Assembly (NCBI GenBank): GCA_018399475.1
Contig: JAGYOS010000119.1
Span: 1-17,043 of the forward strand
Source of the DNA: a bacterium
Lineage (GTDB): Bacteria; Patescibacteriota; Minisyncoccia; CAIUEV01; JAHKAQ01
Direction: 5' to 3'
Length of the DNA: 17,043 bases
Shown: positions 8,732-16,935 of the stretch, in pieces
How positions within the stretch are numbered: the first letter of the stretch is position 1
Layout of the letters: each line of letters begins with the position of its first letter
The notes under the pieces: generated by a model
What the model saw: only the letters and a program-made list of their open reading frames with translations
Told to the model about the DNA's origin: nothing
The model's database searches: none
Program-made: the position numbers and the translations under genes

Positions 8732-9889
8732 ATGAAAAATATTGGAATAGACGCCCGTTTTTATGGAGCAGCTTCCAGGGGGCTGGGAAGATACACTTCC
8801 ATGCTTTTAAAGTATTTGGAGCGGTTAGATGATAAAAACCGGTATTTTATATATTTAAGGAAGGAAAATTTTGATTCTTATTCTCCTCAAAAATCCAATT
8901 TTAAAAAAAGAATTACTGATATCCCTTGGTATTCTTTTAAAGAGCAATTTTTAATGGGGAGAGTTTTGGAAAAAGATAAAATAGACCTGGCGCATTTTCC
9001 TCATTTCAATGCGCCTTTTTTTTATAAAGGCAAATTTTTGGTGACAATCCACGATTTAATTTTATTGGAATATCCCACCATAAAAGCTACCACTCTCGGG
9101 CCTTTAAAATATGGGATTAAGAAAATAGGTTATCAAAAAGTGCTCCAAAAAGCGATAACTTCCTCCCAAAAAATTATTGCGGTTTCCGATTTTACCAAAA
9201 AAGATATTACCAAGTATTTCCCCCGGGCCGCAGCTAAAATTAAAGTTATTTATGAAGGTTGTGAGGATGAACAATATGAGCTAAAATTAAAAGGAAATAA
9301 GAACTCTGGCGAAGGAGGATTAGAACTGGAAAAATATGGGTTACGGAAACCTTATATTTTGTATGTAGGAGCGGCTTATCCCCATAAAAATTTAGAAAAT
9401 CTTCTTTTGGCTTTTAAAATAATTAAAAAAAATAAAGAAAACAGTAAATTGGATTTGGTTTTAGTCGGGGGTAAAGATTATTTTTATGAAAAGATAAAAA
9501 AATTTGCCAAGAGAGAGAAAATTAAGAATGTTATTTTCCCGGGGCTGGTAGGGGAAAATTCTTTAAGAGAAATTTATGAAAATGCTGAAATCTTTGTTTT
9601 CCCCAGCTTGTATGAAGGTTTCGGTCTTCCTCCGCTGGAAGCAATGCAGGCGAAAATTCCGGTAGTCTGTTCTAAAAAGGCCAGCCTTCCCGAAATTTTA
9701 GGAGCAGCTGCTTGCTATTTCAATCCCGAAAATTCCCAAGACATGGCAATCAAGATTATGCAAGTTCTGGATAATCGTCGATTGAGAGAGGATTTAATTT
9801 TAAAAGGTCAAGAGAGAATTAAGCTTTTTAGTTGGCAGAAAATGGCTTCTCAGACTTTAGAAATCTATAATCAACTTTTGGAAAATTAG
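8732..9889 (+). CDS. Glycosyltransferase family 4 (third of three)
   Basis: This is a GT-B fold retaining glycosyltransferase of 385 residues, probably extending the same glycan. It begins MKNIGIDARFYGAASRGLGRY, with the glycine-rich loop of GT4 acceptor domains, followed by AHFPHFNAPF, LVTIHDLILLEYP and IIAVSDFTKKDI. The donor half has YILYVGAAYPHKNLENLL, LVLVGGKDYF, the E-x7-E motif EGFGLPPLE (E295 and E303), AMQAKIPVVCS and SLPEILGAAACYFNP. The ATG at 8732 follows a gap with a promoter candidate, and no Shine-Dalgarno sequence is seen. The DUF4012 gene starts 5 bases after its stop, so the two are almost surely co-transcribed and their products may act on the same glycan. The sugar donor is unknown. 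Confidence 0.93.
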   Translation: MKNIGIDARFYGAASRGLGRYTSMLLKYLERLDDKNRYFIYLRKENFDSYSPQKSNFKKRITDIPWYSFKEQFLMGRVLEKDKIDLAHFPHFNAPFFYKGKFLVTIHDLILLEYPTIKATTLGPLKYGIKKIGYQKVLQKAITSSQKIIAVSDFTKKDITKYFPRAAAKIKVIYEGCEDEQYELKLKGNKNSGEGGLELEKYGLRKPYILYVGAAYPHKNLENLLLAFKIIKKNKENSKLDLVLVGGKDYFYEKIKKFAKREKIKNVIFPGLVGENSLREIYENAEIFVFPSLYEGFGLPPLEAMQAKIPVVCSKKASLPEILGAAACYFNPENSQDMAIKIMQVLDNRRLREDLILKGQERIKLFSWQKMASQTLEIYNQLLEN

Positions 9890-9894
9890 GAAAA

Positions 9895-12800
9895 ATGAAA
9901 AGAGTTTTTCCAAAACAAAAAAATAACCAATGGTCAAAAGAGAATGGGGGGACGGTTGATTCTAACGCTGTAAAAAATGGCGAAAATGTTTTTATAACTG
10001 ACATTCAGTCGGGAGGCGGTGTCTTTTTTGAGAAAAAAGAAATCAGACAAAGCGGCAAAGGACTTAGCGACAGTTTATTTAAGCCGTTCTTTTTTAAAAG
10101 CGAATCGGATAGCAGTATTTTTGATCCCGGTTTACGGCCTAAAGAAAAAGAGCCGGCTAATAATTTTAAAATAAAAGGCTTCAATTATTTCGGTGAGGAC
10201 AATTTGCAAGATTCTCAAGACAATGGAGTTATTAATTTAAAGCGAAAGCAACAAAAATACCGATCCGGCAAACCAGAGGGTCCTATCCTATCTTCTTTTT
10301 CCGCCGGAGTCAGAAACGTTTTTAGAAATGCCCGCTATGGTAATTTTTCAAAAAATGAGGTTAAAAATATCTGGGAAAACAGATCGGGAAATAAATTGGA
10401 GAATAAGCCGGAAAATAGACCGAAGAACAAACCTCAAAATAATTCCGGAGCCGGAGAAAATCTGTATTTGGAAGATAAAGCAAAAATATCTTTTGTCTCA
10501 AAACTAGAAAGGGAAAATTTAGCGGAAGAAAAAAAACAATCGGTGTTGGGAGATAAAAAGAATCAAAACATTCAATCTGCAAAAGTTCAGCCGAAAATTT
10601 CTTTGTATGAGGAATATGAAAAAAAGATAAAATTATTAAGGAAGGCAGACTTTTTGAGCGAGGAACAAAGGGAAAAAATTAACAGGCGCAAAGAAAAATT
10701 AAGGTTAGAGAAAAAACGTAAAATGGAAATGGCAGTCCGCAAAGAGCAAGAAGAAAGGCGAAGGAAAGAACTGGCTTTACAGAAAAAGCGAGCAGCCATA
10801 GAGAGAAAAAAAGAAGCGATCAAAAAAAAGAAAGAATTGGAGTTGCAAAAAAGAAGAGCTTTAATTTTTAGGGAGCAGGCAAGGGAAGCTGAAGAAAAAC
10901 AGTTTGAAAAAGAGAAAGTTTTTTCTTCGGTCCCGGAAGAAAGTGTTAGGGTAAGGGTTAGAGTAGTCAATAACTCTTTCGGTCAAGCGGCCATAACTGA
11001 AGGAAGAAAAGCTAACCAGCCGACTGCCAATTTTGAAAGGCAACCCGGATTTGACAATTTGCCAAAGGCTGGTGCAATCAAACCGTCTTTAGACCCGGCA
11101 GAAGTTTCTCGTAAAGAAATTTTGTCTTTTTTTGAATCTTGTAAAAGATATTTTGAAAAAGAAGTATCAGGAAGGAATAATCTGATTGAGGATCAACCGG
11201 CGGAGAGTTTACTTCCTAAACCGGTTAGTGCTGCTGCTTCCACCGACTCCTCGCTTGCTTATAATCAGGGGAGTCCCATCAGTAATGCATTACCTCGACC
11301 GGAGAAAAGAGAATTATTGGATAAGCTGAAGGAAAAAGCAGTTTTAAAAATTTCCGCCTTGGGAGAAATTATTCAAGAAGCTTTTAGCCCCAGGCTTAGG
11401 AAGGCTTTAGTTTACTCTTCAGTAGCGGCTTTAACTTTACTGATTCTGCCGGTGACAATTATCGCCTTAAAAGGAATAAGAGAAAAAAGTTCCATTGAGG
11501 AATTTGGTACGGCAGGTTATGGCAATTTGAAAGAAGCCCAAGCTTCAATAGAACAGGCCGATATAAAAAGGGCCGGTAAGAATTTTGAATTGGCCTACGG
11601 AAATTTTTTAGAAGCTCGGAAGAAATTGGAAGAAGTGGGAGGCATCCCCGCCAAGATTCTTAAATTTGTTCCGGGAATATCCAAAATAGAATCGGGGAAA
11701 AAGATGGCGCAGACGGGAGAAAGTGTTTCACTGGCGGGCGGAGAATTAGCCCAAGCGATGTCTTTAATTGTTGATCGCCGGGAAGATTTAAAAAATAATC
11801 TGCTTGTTGGTTTTGAAGAGAATGATCCAGAAACGAATATGTCATTGACCGACATGGTTGTTCTTTTAAGCGATAAATTGAAGAATGCTAAAAAGCATCT
11901 TGAAGAAGCCTCTGAAGCATCTCAAGGAATAGACCTAGATGATTTTTCCGGAGATGAAAGAGAGAAAATAATGGTTTTGCAAAAATCTCTTCCTGAAATT
12001 ACCGGGGGCTTAGATGAATTTTCCAAATATACTAATGTCTTTTTGGAAATATTGGGTCAGAATGGAGGCAGAAAATATTTGCTTCTTTTTCAAAATAATC
12101 ATGAAGCCAGAGCAACTGGCGGTTTTATCGGCACTTACGGTATTATCAAAGTCAACCAAGGAGTTTTGGAGAATATCAAAGTAGAGGGTATCTATGATCC
12201 CGACGGGCAGTTGAAAGAAAAAATTATTCCTCCTGAACCGATTCAAAAAATGAGTGCTGCTTGGTCCATGCATGATTCCAATTGGTGGCCTGATTTTCCC
12301 ACCAGTGCTGAAAAAATAAGCTGGTTTTATGAAAAAACCGGTGGTCCTACGGTAGATGGAGTTATTTCTTTTACTCCTAAAGTAATTCAAGAACTTTTGG
12401 AAGTTACCGGTCCGATTAGAGTTGACGGTTATGGTCCGGCAGGAAGCATGCTGATTGATCAGGACAATTTTATGGAAGAAGTTCAATATCAAGTAGAGGT
12501 TGATTATGACAAGGAAGAAAATAAGCCCAAGAAAATTTTAGCGGATATGACTCCTTTGGTGATCAATAAAATTTTTTCTGCTCCGCCTGAGGATTGGCCG
12601 GCTATCTTGGGAATTTTTTCCCAAGCTCTTCAAGAAAAAAGTTTGCTTCTTTACTCTTTTGATTGTGAAATTCAAAAACTTGTTTCCGAAATGGGTTGGT
12701 CGGGAGAAGTTTTAGATACCACCAAAGATTATCTTAGTGTCATTAATTCTAATATTTCCGGCTTGAAAACGGATGGAGTAATTAAACAAAATATTATTCA

Positions 12801-13401
12801 TCAAGCGGAGATTCAAGATGACGGGTCAATTATTGATACTGTAACTGTTAAACGGAAGCATGAGGGAGGTAATGAAGCTTATGACTGGTACAATGCAACA
12901 AATTGTGATTGGATTAGAGTCTACGTGCCTCAAGGGAGTGAATTGATTTCAGCTTCCGGATTTACCAGAGAGTTTGTTGATCAGCCGTTGGATTACGAAA
13001 AACTGGGCTTTAAGGATGATTTTCAAGTGAAACAAATGGAAGAAAGCTTCCGGATTGACGAGAATTCGGCTACCAGAATTTATGATGAGGAAGAAAAAAC
13101 GGTTTTTGCCAATTGGGTTTATGTTTCTCCCGGAGAAACGGCTACTGTTTCTTTTAAATATCTTTTGCCTTTTAGGATTGATTTGGATAGTCTTAGAAAA
13201 CCGGCCGACGCTTATAGCTTATTGGTTCAAAAGCAAGCCGGTTCTGAAAATGTTGAATTGGAATCCGGGCTAACAGGTCTTGATGGTTATGAATATATTT
13301 ATGTCCATCCTTCCGATTTGGCAATTAACCAAGAAGGTTGGAATATTTCCGAACAGCTGGCTACCGATAAATTTTTTGCTCTGGTCCTAAAGAAAAAATA
13401 A
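9895..13401 (+). CDS. Large membrane-anchored DUF4012 protein with charged cytoplasmic helix region
   Basis: The function is unknown. The family is recurrent near surface-glycan genes in Actinobacteria and CPR bacteria (from memory). The 1168-residue product has these parts: a polar, probably disordered region (1-235) with Asn/Pro/Lys repeats near 162-183 (NKPENRPKNKP); an extremely Lys/Arg/Glu-rich helical region (about 238-340); a polar linker to about 480; one membrane helix (about 504-525, ALVYSSVAALTLLILPVTII); a helical outer segment (about 540-720); the DUF4012 core from about 727 with YLLLFQNNHEARATGGFIG, MHDSNWWPDFPTSAEKISW and VDGVISFTPKVIQELLEVTG; and a beta-rich end (about 975-1168). 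Few positive residues follow the helix on the outer side, so the N-terminal 500 residues are predicted cytoplasmic. The ATG is 5 bases after the GT4 stop, with a close AGGA; murJ follows after 5 bases. It is the best candidate here for glycan anchoring or polymerisation, by inference. Confidence 0.85.
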   Translation: MKRVFPKQKNNQWSKENGGTVDSNAVKNGENVFITDIQSGGGVFFEKKEIRQSGKGLSDSLFKPFFFKSESDSSIFDPGLRPKEKEPANNFKIKGFNYFGEDNLQDSQDNGVINLKRKQQKYRSGKPEGPILSSFSAGVRNVFRNARYGNFSKNEVKNIWENRSGNKLENKPENRPKNKPQNNSGAGENLYLEDKAKISFVSKLERENLAEEKKQSVLGDKKNQNIQSAKVQPKISLYEEYEKKIKLLRKADFLSEEQREKINRRKEKLRLEKKRKMEMAVRKEQEERRRKELALQKKRAAIERKKEAIKKKKELELQKRRALIFREQAREAEEKQFEKEKVFSSVPEESVRVRVRVVNNSFGQAAITEGRKANQPTANFERQPGFDNLPKAGAIKPSLDPAEVSRKEILSFFESCKRYFEKEVSGRNNLIEDQPAESLLPKPVSAAASTDSSLAYNQGSPISNALPRPEKRELLDKLKEKAVLKISALGEIIQEAFSPRLRKALVYSSVAALTLLILPVTIIALKGIREKSSIEEFGTAGYGNLKEAQASIEQADIKRAGKNFELAYGNFLEARKKLEEVGGIPAKILKFVPGISKIESGKKMAQTGESVSLAGGELAQAMSLIVDRREDLKNNLLVGFEENDPETNMSLTDMVVLLSDKLKNAKKHLEEASEASQGIDLDDFSGDEREKIMVLQKSLPEITGGLDEFSKYTNVFLEILGQNGGRKYLLLFQNNHEARATGGFIGTYGIIKVNQGVLENIKVEGIYDPDGQLKEKIIPPEPIQKMSAAWSMHDSNWWPDFPTSAEKISWFYEKTGGPTVDGVISFTPKVIQELLEVTGPIRVDGYGPAGSMLIDQDNFMEEVQYQVEVDYDKEENKPKKILADMTPLVINKIFSAPPEDWPAILGIFSQALQEKSLLLYSFDCEIQKLVSEMGWSGEVLDTTKDYLSVINSNISGLKTDGVIKQNIIHQAEIQDDGSIIDTVTVKRKHEGGNEAYDWYNATNCDWIRVYVPQGSELISASGFTREFVDQPLDYEKLGFKDDFQVKQMEESFRIDENSATRIYDEEEKTVFANWVYVSPGETATVSFKYLLPFRIDLDSLRKPADAYSLLVQKQAGSENVELESGLTGLDGYEYIYVHPSDLAINQEGWNISEQLATDKFFALVLKKK

Positions 13402-13406
13402 TTTTT

Positions 13407-15020
13407 ATGGCTTTCAAAATTTCTTCTATTTTTAGATTTGGCCCAATTAAGAATTTCACACCGGCGGCTTTTTTAATTGGGGGCTTAAGTTTGGTCTCCA
13501 GTATTTTAGGTATGTTAAGAGACCGTATTTTAGCCGCTCATTTTGGCGCCGGTGAAGCTTTGGATATTTATTACGCTGCCTTTCGTCTACCCGATTTGGT
13601 TTTTAATATTCTAATTTTCGGCGCTCTTTCCTCAGCTTTTATTCCGATTTTTTCCCAATGTCTTACTAAAAATAAAAAGAAAGCATTTGAAATAGCCGGC
13701 TCTGTTTTAAATTTAATTTTGGTTTTAATTTTCTTTATATCTTTATTCTGTGTCATCTTTGCTCCCCAGCTGGTTAAAATTATTGTTCCCGGTTTTACGG
13801 GGGAAAAATTAAAAACCACTGTTGAAATGACTAGAATAATGTTTCTTTCTCCCATTTTACTTTCAATTTCAGGAGTTTTCTCGGGGATCTTGACGACTTT
13901 TAAAAGATTTTTAATTTACGCGCTGGCTCCCATCATGTATAACGTTGGAATTATTGGAGGTTTTTATCTTTTTGTCCCGCAGCTTGGTATTTATGGCCTG
14001 GCTTGGGCGGTAATTTTGGGAGCTTTTTGCCATATGCTGATTCAATTACCGGGAGCCTTTTCTTCCGGTTTTCGCTTTAATCTTTCTTTTAATTTAAAAG
14101 AAGAATCAATCAGAAAGATAGGCAAACTGATGTTCCCTCGCAGTTTAAGTTTGTTGGTAAACCAATTTAATATTTTGGCCGTTACTATTATCGCTTCAAT
14201 TTTAATGTCGGGCTCTTTGGCAATTTTTAACTTGGCAAACAATTTGGCAGGCATTCCGCTTACCATTTTTGGCGCTCCTTTTGCCGTTGCAGCTTTCCCG
14301 GTTTTAGCTTTTTCTTTTAATAGGAAAAGGATGAAAAAGTTTGTGCAGGTTTTCAGTACGGCTTTTATTAGGATCTCTTTTTTTGTAATTCCGGCAACAG
14401 TTTTAATTTTGGTTTTAAGAGCTCAGTTGGTAAGGTTGGTTTTAGGAGCAGGCATGTTTGATTGGGAAGACACGGTTCTTACTTTTCAAGTTCTCGGTTT
14501 TTTAGCTTTAAGCTTATTTTTTCAGAGCTTAAGTCCTTTGGTGTCCCGGGCCTTTTTTGCCATTCATAACACTTGGATACCTTTTATATCCGGAGTAGTT
14601 TCGGCTATTGTCAATATAACTTTAGCTTTCTTATTCGGTAAAATAATGGGTATGGGTATTGGGGGAGTGGCCTTGGCTTTTTCGGTTGCCCAAACTTTAA
14701 ATCTTCTGCTGATGTTGGTTATCCTGCATTTTAAATTGGGAGGTTTTGAAGACCAAAGGATTCTTTCCACAACAGCCAAAATTGTTTTGGCCTCCATTGC
14801 GGGAGGAATCACCGTTCAGCTTTTAAAATATCTCGTCGGCTTAAATTTGGGAACGGAAACTTTTTCTAAAGTTTTTATTCAAACGGCCGTTTCTTCCTCG
14901 GGCGGTGTATTGGTTTTCCTTGTTTTGGCTTGGTACTTGGGGATAAAAGAAATCAGTGCGGTTAAGGATCTGCTGGGTAAAATGTTGAAAAATAAGAAAC
15001 TGGAGGGTTTAAATCAATAG
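13407..15020 (+). CDS. murJ: MurJ/MviN-family lipid-linked glycan flippase
   Basis: This is a MOP-superfamily flippase. MurJ moves lipid II across the membrane for peptidoglycan synthesis. The 537-residue product is hydrophobic throughout with about 14 membrane helices, the usual MurJ count. The N-terminus aligns without gaps to my recollection of E. coli MurJ: SSILGMLRDRILAAHFGAG, ALDIYYAAFRLPD and GALSSAFIPIF, followed by APGF-like VPGFTG and the LAPIMYNVGIIGG region. R24 and D39 of E. coli are kept (R38 and D53 here), but R18, R52 and R270 appear replaced (S32, F66 and an Asn in ANNLAGIP). It may be a clade-specific MurJ or a flippase for the glycan made by the neighbouring genes. The DUF4012 gene ends 5 bases upstream and lepA begins 13 bases downstream. 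No Shine-Dalgarno sequence is seen. Confidence 0.88.
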   Translation: MAFKISSIFRFGPIKNFTPAAFLIGGLSLVSSILGMLRDRILAAHFGAGEALDIYYAAFRLPDLVFNILIFGALSSAFIPIFSQCLTKNKKKAFEIAGSVLNLILVLIFFISLFCVIFAPQLVKIIVPGFTGEKLKTTVEMTRIMFLSPILLSISGVFSGILTTFKRFLIYALAPIMYNVGIIGGFYLFVPQLGIYGLAWAVILGAFCHMLIQLPGAFSSGFRFNLSFNLKEESIRKIGKLMFPRSLSLLVNQFNILAVTIIASILMSGSLAIFNLANNLAGIPLTIFGAPFAVAAFPVLAFSFNRKRMKKFVQVFSTAFIRISFFVIPATVLILVLRAQLVRLVLGAGMFDWEDTVLTFQVLGFLALSLFFQSLSPLVSRAFFAIHNTWIPFISGVVSAIVNITLAFLFGKIMGMGIGGVALAFSVAQTLNLLLMLVILHFKLGGFEDQRILSTTAKIVLASIAGGITVQLLKYLVGLNLGTETFSKVFIQTAVSSSGGVLVFLVLAWYLGIKEISAVKDLLGKMLKNKKLEGLNQ

Positions 15021-15033
15021 CAGTACTCTAATT

Positions 15034-16830
15034 ATGAATCAGAAAAATATTCGCAATTTTTGCATTATTGCTCACATAGATCATGGAAAATCCACTCTTT
15101 GCGATCGGCTCTTGGAAATTACCGGCGCTTTAGATAAAAGAAATATGCGAGAGCAAACTCTTGATCAGATGGATTTGGAAAGAGAGAGAGGAATTACTAT
15201 TAAACTGCAGCCGGTTAAAATGAAATATTTTTTTCGGGATGAAGAATATGAATTTAATTTAATAGATACGCCGGGGCATGTTGATTTTAATTACGAAGTT
15301 TCCCGTAGTTTGGCTGCGGTGGAGGGGGCGATTTTATTGGTGGATGCCGCTCAAGGGATCCAGGCTCAGACTCTAGCCAATCTCTATCTGGCTTTGGAAG
15401 AAGATCTGGCAATCATTCCGGTGATCAATAAAATTGATCTTCCCAACGCCGAGGTGGAACAAACCGCCGATGCCATTTTTAATTTATTGGGAGGCAACAA
15501 AGAGGATATTCTTAAAGTTTCTGCAAAAACTGGCGAAGGAGTTGAAGAAATTTTTAAAAAAATAATAGATGAAGTGCCGGCTCCCAAAGGCAAATCTGAA
15601 AAACCCTCCAGGGCTTTGATTTTTGATTCTTGTTATGATTCTTATAAAGGAGTAGTTGCTTATGTAAGGGTAATAGATGGAGAATTCAAAAAAGGAGAAA
15701 AAATTTTTACTTTAAAAACAAAAAAGGAAGCGGAAATAATAGAACTGGGAATTTTTAGTCCTAAATTGATAGCTCAAGAAAAACTTTCTACGGGTCAAAT
15801 AGGCTATCTAGCTACCGGGCTAAAGGATGTTAATGAATGCCGGGTGGGAGATACGCTTGCTTTTTGGCCAACCAGGCAAAAAACTTCTCCTTTAAAAGGT
15901 TATCAAGAAGCGAAACCGATGGTTTTTGCCAGTTTTTATCCGAGAAGTGGAGAAAATTATAATCAGTTGAGAAATGCCTTAGAGAAACTTTCTTTGAATG
16001 ATGCTGCCTTTGTTTATAAGCCCGAGAGTTCCCAGGCTTTGGGAAGAGGTTTTAGAGGAGGATTTTTAGGATTGTTGCATTTAGAAATTGTCCAAGAGAG
16101 ATTAAAGAGGGAATTTAATCAAGACCTTATTTTTACGGCACCTAGCGTCCAATTCCAAATTAAAATTAGGGGAAAAAGTAAAAAAATGGTTATCAATTCT
16201 CCTTTAGAACTGCCCGATCCTGCTATTATTGAAACTATTTTAGAACCTTGGGTTAAATTGGAAATAATAACCGTTCCCGCTTATGTTGGTAGCATTATGG
16301 AATATATGGCTTCCGGGAGAGCTATTTATAAAAGTACGGTTTACTTTGGCCCAACGAGAGCAGCTTTAATTTATGAAATTCCCTTGTCTCAAGCAATTAC
16401 CAATTTACATGATGCGATAAAAAATGTTTCTCAAGGGTACGCTTCAATCAGTTATGAATTATTGGAATTTAGAGCCTCTAAACTGGTGAAGCTTGATATT
16501 CTGATCGCCGGAGAATTAAGGGAAGAACTATCCAGAATCGTACCTCAAGATCAGGCAAGAAGAATCGGTTTAAAAATTCTGAAAAAATTAAAAGATACTT
16601 TGGAAAGACAAAATTTTTCAGTGGCTATTCAAGCAGCGGTAGGTGGAACAATAGTCGCTAGAGAAACTCTCAGCGCTTTGAAAAAAGATGTTTTGGCTAA
16701 GCTTTATGGAGGGGATAGAACCAGGAAAGATAAGCTTTTGAAAAAACAGAAAAAAGGTAAAAAAAGATTGGAAAAATTTGGCAAAGTTGCCATTCCTCCA
16801 AAGGCCTATTTGGAAATTATGAAAAAATAA
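15034..16830 (+). CDS. lepA: Elongation factor 4 (LepA), translational GTPase
   Basis: LepA is a ribosome-binding GTPase related to EF-G, linked to back-translocation and ribosome assembly. The 598-residue product has the expected length. The GTPase domain shows the P-loop AHIDHGKST (residues 13-21), the G2 block RERGITIK, DTPGHVDF (His82), NKID and SAKTG. Domains II, III and V follow, with FRGGFLGLLHLEI. The LepA-specific C-terminal domain includes SFSV-like NFSVAIQAAVGG, IVARET, YGGDRTRKDKLLKKQKKGKKR and IPPKAYLEIM. The block usually read as IVHRDKA is IVPQDQA here, which I think occurs in other CPR LepA proteins. The GGAGGG at 15002-15007 inside the murJ end is 26 bases from the ATG, too far to act as a normal ribosome binding site. 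It is the last gene of the window. Confidence 0.98.
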   Translation: MNQKNIRNFCIIAHIDHGKSTLCDRLLEITGALDKRNMREQTLDQMDLERERGITIKLQPVKMKYFFRDEEYEFNLIDTPGHVDFNYEVSRSLAAVEGAILLVDAAQGIQAQTLANLYLALEEDLAIIPVINKIDLPNAEVEQTADAIFNLLGGNKEDILKVSAKTGEGVEEIFKKIIDEVPAPKGKSEKPSRALIFDSCYDSYKGVVAYVRVIDGEFKKGEKIFTLKTKKEAEIIELGIFSPKLIAQEKLSTGQIGYLATGLKDVNECRVGDTLAFWPTRQKTSPLKGYQEAKPMVFASFYPRSGENYNQLRNALEKLSLNDAAFVYKPESSQALGRGFRGGFLGLLHLEIVQERLKREFNQDLIFTAPSVQFQIKIRGKSKKMVINSPLELPDPAIIETILEPWVKLEIITVPAYVGSIMEYMASGRAIYKSTVYFGPTRAALIYEIPLSQAITNLHDAIKNVSQGYASISYELLEFRASKLVKLDILIAGELREELSRIVPQDQARRIGLKILKKLKDTLERQNFSVAIQAAVGGTIVARETLSALKKDVLAKLYGGDRTRKDKLLKKQKKGKKRLEKFGKVAIPPKAYLEIMKK

Positions 16831-16833
16831 AGA

Positions 16834-16859
16834 TGACAGGCAGGCGAAAGCGAGAATCT
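16834..16859. repeat. Diverged copy of an ATTCCC-type hairpin repeat (copy 1)
   Basis: GCGAAAGCGAGAATCT (16844-16859) matches GCGAAAGCGGGAATCC of copy 2 in 14 of 16 positions, 54 bases upstream in the same orientation. Its left arm has decayed to GACAGGCAG, so no full hairpin remains. TGACA at 16834-16838 is the inverse of TGTCA at 16888-16892, and the two enclose a smaller inverted repeat GAAAGT/ACTTTC (16862-16867 and 16877-16882). The unit may be the remains of a small mobile repeat. Confidence 0.45.
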
Positions 16860-16887
16860 CGGAAAGTTAAGGAAGTACTTTCTTACA

Positions 16888-16915
16888 TGTCATTCCCGCG
16901 AAAGCGGGAATCCAG
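16888..16915. repeat. Intact ATTCCC-GGGAAT hairpin repeat (copy 2, dRS3-like)
   Basis: ATTCCCGC (16892-16899), loop GAAA, and GCGGGAAT (16904-16911) make a perfect 8-bp stem with a GNRA loop, flanked by TGTC and CCAG. The core agrees with the ATTCCC-N8-GGGAAT pattern known as dRS3 in Neisseria, and similar sequences are scattered between genes in many bacteria. Its GC content is far above that of the surrounding DNA. Confidence 0.75.
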
Positions 16916-16921
16916 ATTTTT
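16892..16921 (+). terminator. Likely Rho-independent terminator of lepA formed by the repeat
   Basis: The 8-bp GC-rich stem of copy 2 is followed after CCAGA by five T (16917-16921). It is the first strong hairpin after the lepA stop at 16830, so the repeat probably ends the operon transcript. The spacer between stem and T run is longer than ideal. Confidence 0.45.
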
Positions 16922-16935
16922 AAAATACACTGTAC

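Noticed and set aside
12010..12492. A 160-codon open frame on the minus strand opposite the DUF4012 domain
   Set aside because: It is fully overlapped by conserved DUF4012 coding sequence, has no start signal and no family resemblance.
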